Part shown: in pieces, positions 6,114-6,674 of the stretch | Position numbering within the stretch: position 1 is the stretch's first letter | Layout of the letters: each line of letters begins with the position of its first letter | Origin: Conexibacter sp. | GTDB taxonomy: Bacteria; Actinomycetota; Thermoleophilia; Solirubrobacterales; Solirubrobacteraceae | Direction of reading: 5' to 3' | Length of the DNA stretch: 6,674 nt | Assembly: GCA_025964215.1 (NCBI GenBank) | Contig: JAOPZG010000126.1 | Coordinates: forward strand, 1 to 6,674 | Notes under the pieces: model-generated | The model's input: the letters and a program-made list of their open reading frames with translations, nothing else | The model's database searches: none | Told to the model about the DNA's origin: nothing | Position numbers and translations under genes: made by a program

Positions 6114-6674
6114 TGTTCGACACGTTGCTGGTGGCGAACCGCGGGGAGATCGCGGTGCGGATCATCCGGAGCGCGCGCGAGCTCGGGCTGCGCACGGTCG
6201 CCGTCTTCTCCGACCCGGACCGCGGCGCGCCGCACGTCGCGCTCGCCGACGAGGCCGTCCACATCGGGCCCGCGCCCGCGCGCGAGAGCTACCTGGTGGC
6301 CTCGAGGATCCTCGACGCCGCGCGCGCGACCGGCGCCGGCGCGATCCACCCCGGCTACGGCCTGCTCAGCGAGGACGCCGCGTTCGCGCAGGCGGTGCAG
6401 GACGCGGGGCTCGTCTTCGTCGGGCCGACGCCGGCCCAGCTGGAGCTCTTCGGCGCGAAGGACCGCGCACGCGAGCTGGCCCGTGCCGCGGGCGTGCCGA
6501 TGATCGCCGGCACGGGCGTGCTGGCGGACGTGGACGAGGCGCTCGTCGCCGCGCAGGACATCGGCTACCCGGTGATGCTGAAGGCGACGGCCGGCGGCGG
6601 CGGGATCGGCATGGCGCCGTGCGCGTGCGCGCCCGAGCTGGCCGAGGCGTTCGCGCGCGTGCAGCGGCTGGCCG
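6113..6674 (+). CDS. Urea/guanidine carboxylase, biotin-carboxylase N-terminus (3' end outside window)
   Basis: The first 187 codons of a biotin-dependent carboxylase are present, in the ATP-grasp biotin carboxylase domain, which makes carboxybiotin from ATP and bicarbonate. The motifs are LLVANRGEIAVRIIR (5-19), AVFSDPD (30-36), ADEAVHIGPAPARESYL (45-61), HPGYGLLSED (79-88), VFVGPT (101-106), a likely ATP-contact lysine K116 (FGAKDRARELA), GYPVMLK with K157, and the glycine loop GGGGIGM (161-167). The Ile in that loop, instead of the Arg usual in acetyl-, propionyl- or pyruvate carboxylases, is typical of the urea carboxylase group, and the two upstream genes agree. A complete enzyme should continue with carboxyltransferase and biotinyl domains. 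Whether it prefers guanidine or urea cannot be decided here, but linkage to UAAP1/2 favours guanidine. Its ATG overlaps the previous TGA by one base, so translation is probably coupled. Confidence 0.9.
   Translation, partial: MFDTLLVANRGEIAVRIIRSARELGLRTVAVFSDPDRGAPHVALADEAVHIGPAPARESYLVASRILDAARATGAGAIHPGYGLLSEDAAFAQAVQDAGLVFVGPTPAQLELFGAKDRARELARAAGVPMIAGTGVLADVDEALVAAQDIGYPVMLKATAGGGGIGMAPCACAPELAEAFARVQRLA

Overview
The window is very GC-rich DNA (third codon positions are almost all G or C), with GTG starts, stop/start overlaps and secreted proteins that have Ala-rich signal peptides. This points to a high-GC actinobacterium. The style would fit Thermoleophilia/Solirubrobacterales, but that is an inference without a database search.

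Left part (1-2212): the 5' end of a minus-strand gene for an exported protein (1-129) faces a 148-base divergent gap. Then comes a plus-strand gene (278-2212) for an exported protein with two complete glycerophosphodiester phosphodiesterase domains in tandem. This part looks unrelated to what follows.

Right part (about 2224-6674): a plus-strand nitrogen-scavenging cluster. Its order is a GntR/UTRA (HutC-type) regulator, an APC-superfamily permease, urea-carboxylase-associated proteins 1 and 2 (UAAP1 and UAAP2, DUF1989-type), and the N-terminal end of a biotin-dependent urea/guanidine carboxylase that runs off the right edge. The last four genes are joined by overlaps (GTGA, GTGA, TGATG), so they are almost certainly one translationally coupled unit. 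Proteins of the UAAP1/UAAP2 type have been shown in other bacteria to form carboxyguanidine deaminase (CgdAB), working with a guanidine carboxylase and allophanate hydrolase. The most economical reading is therefore a guanidine-assimilation operon: import, ATP/biotin-dependent carboxylation, deamination to allophanate, then hydrolysis by an enzyme expected downstream. The carboxyltransferase residues that separate guanidine from urea carboxylase lie outside the window.

The most interesting local signals are regulatory. The same 9-mer, GGTCGTACC (arms GGT/ACC), lies next to an ATG in front of both the regulator gene and the permease gene, so it is a candidate operator. The first copy sits at the tip of a 35-base near-perfect hairpin. 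The regulator frame has no ATG, GTG or TTG that would give a whole DNA-binding domain: the adjacent ATG is out of frame by one base, so its start is non-canonical, shifted, or affected by an indel.
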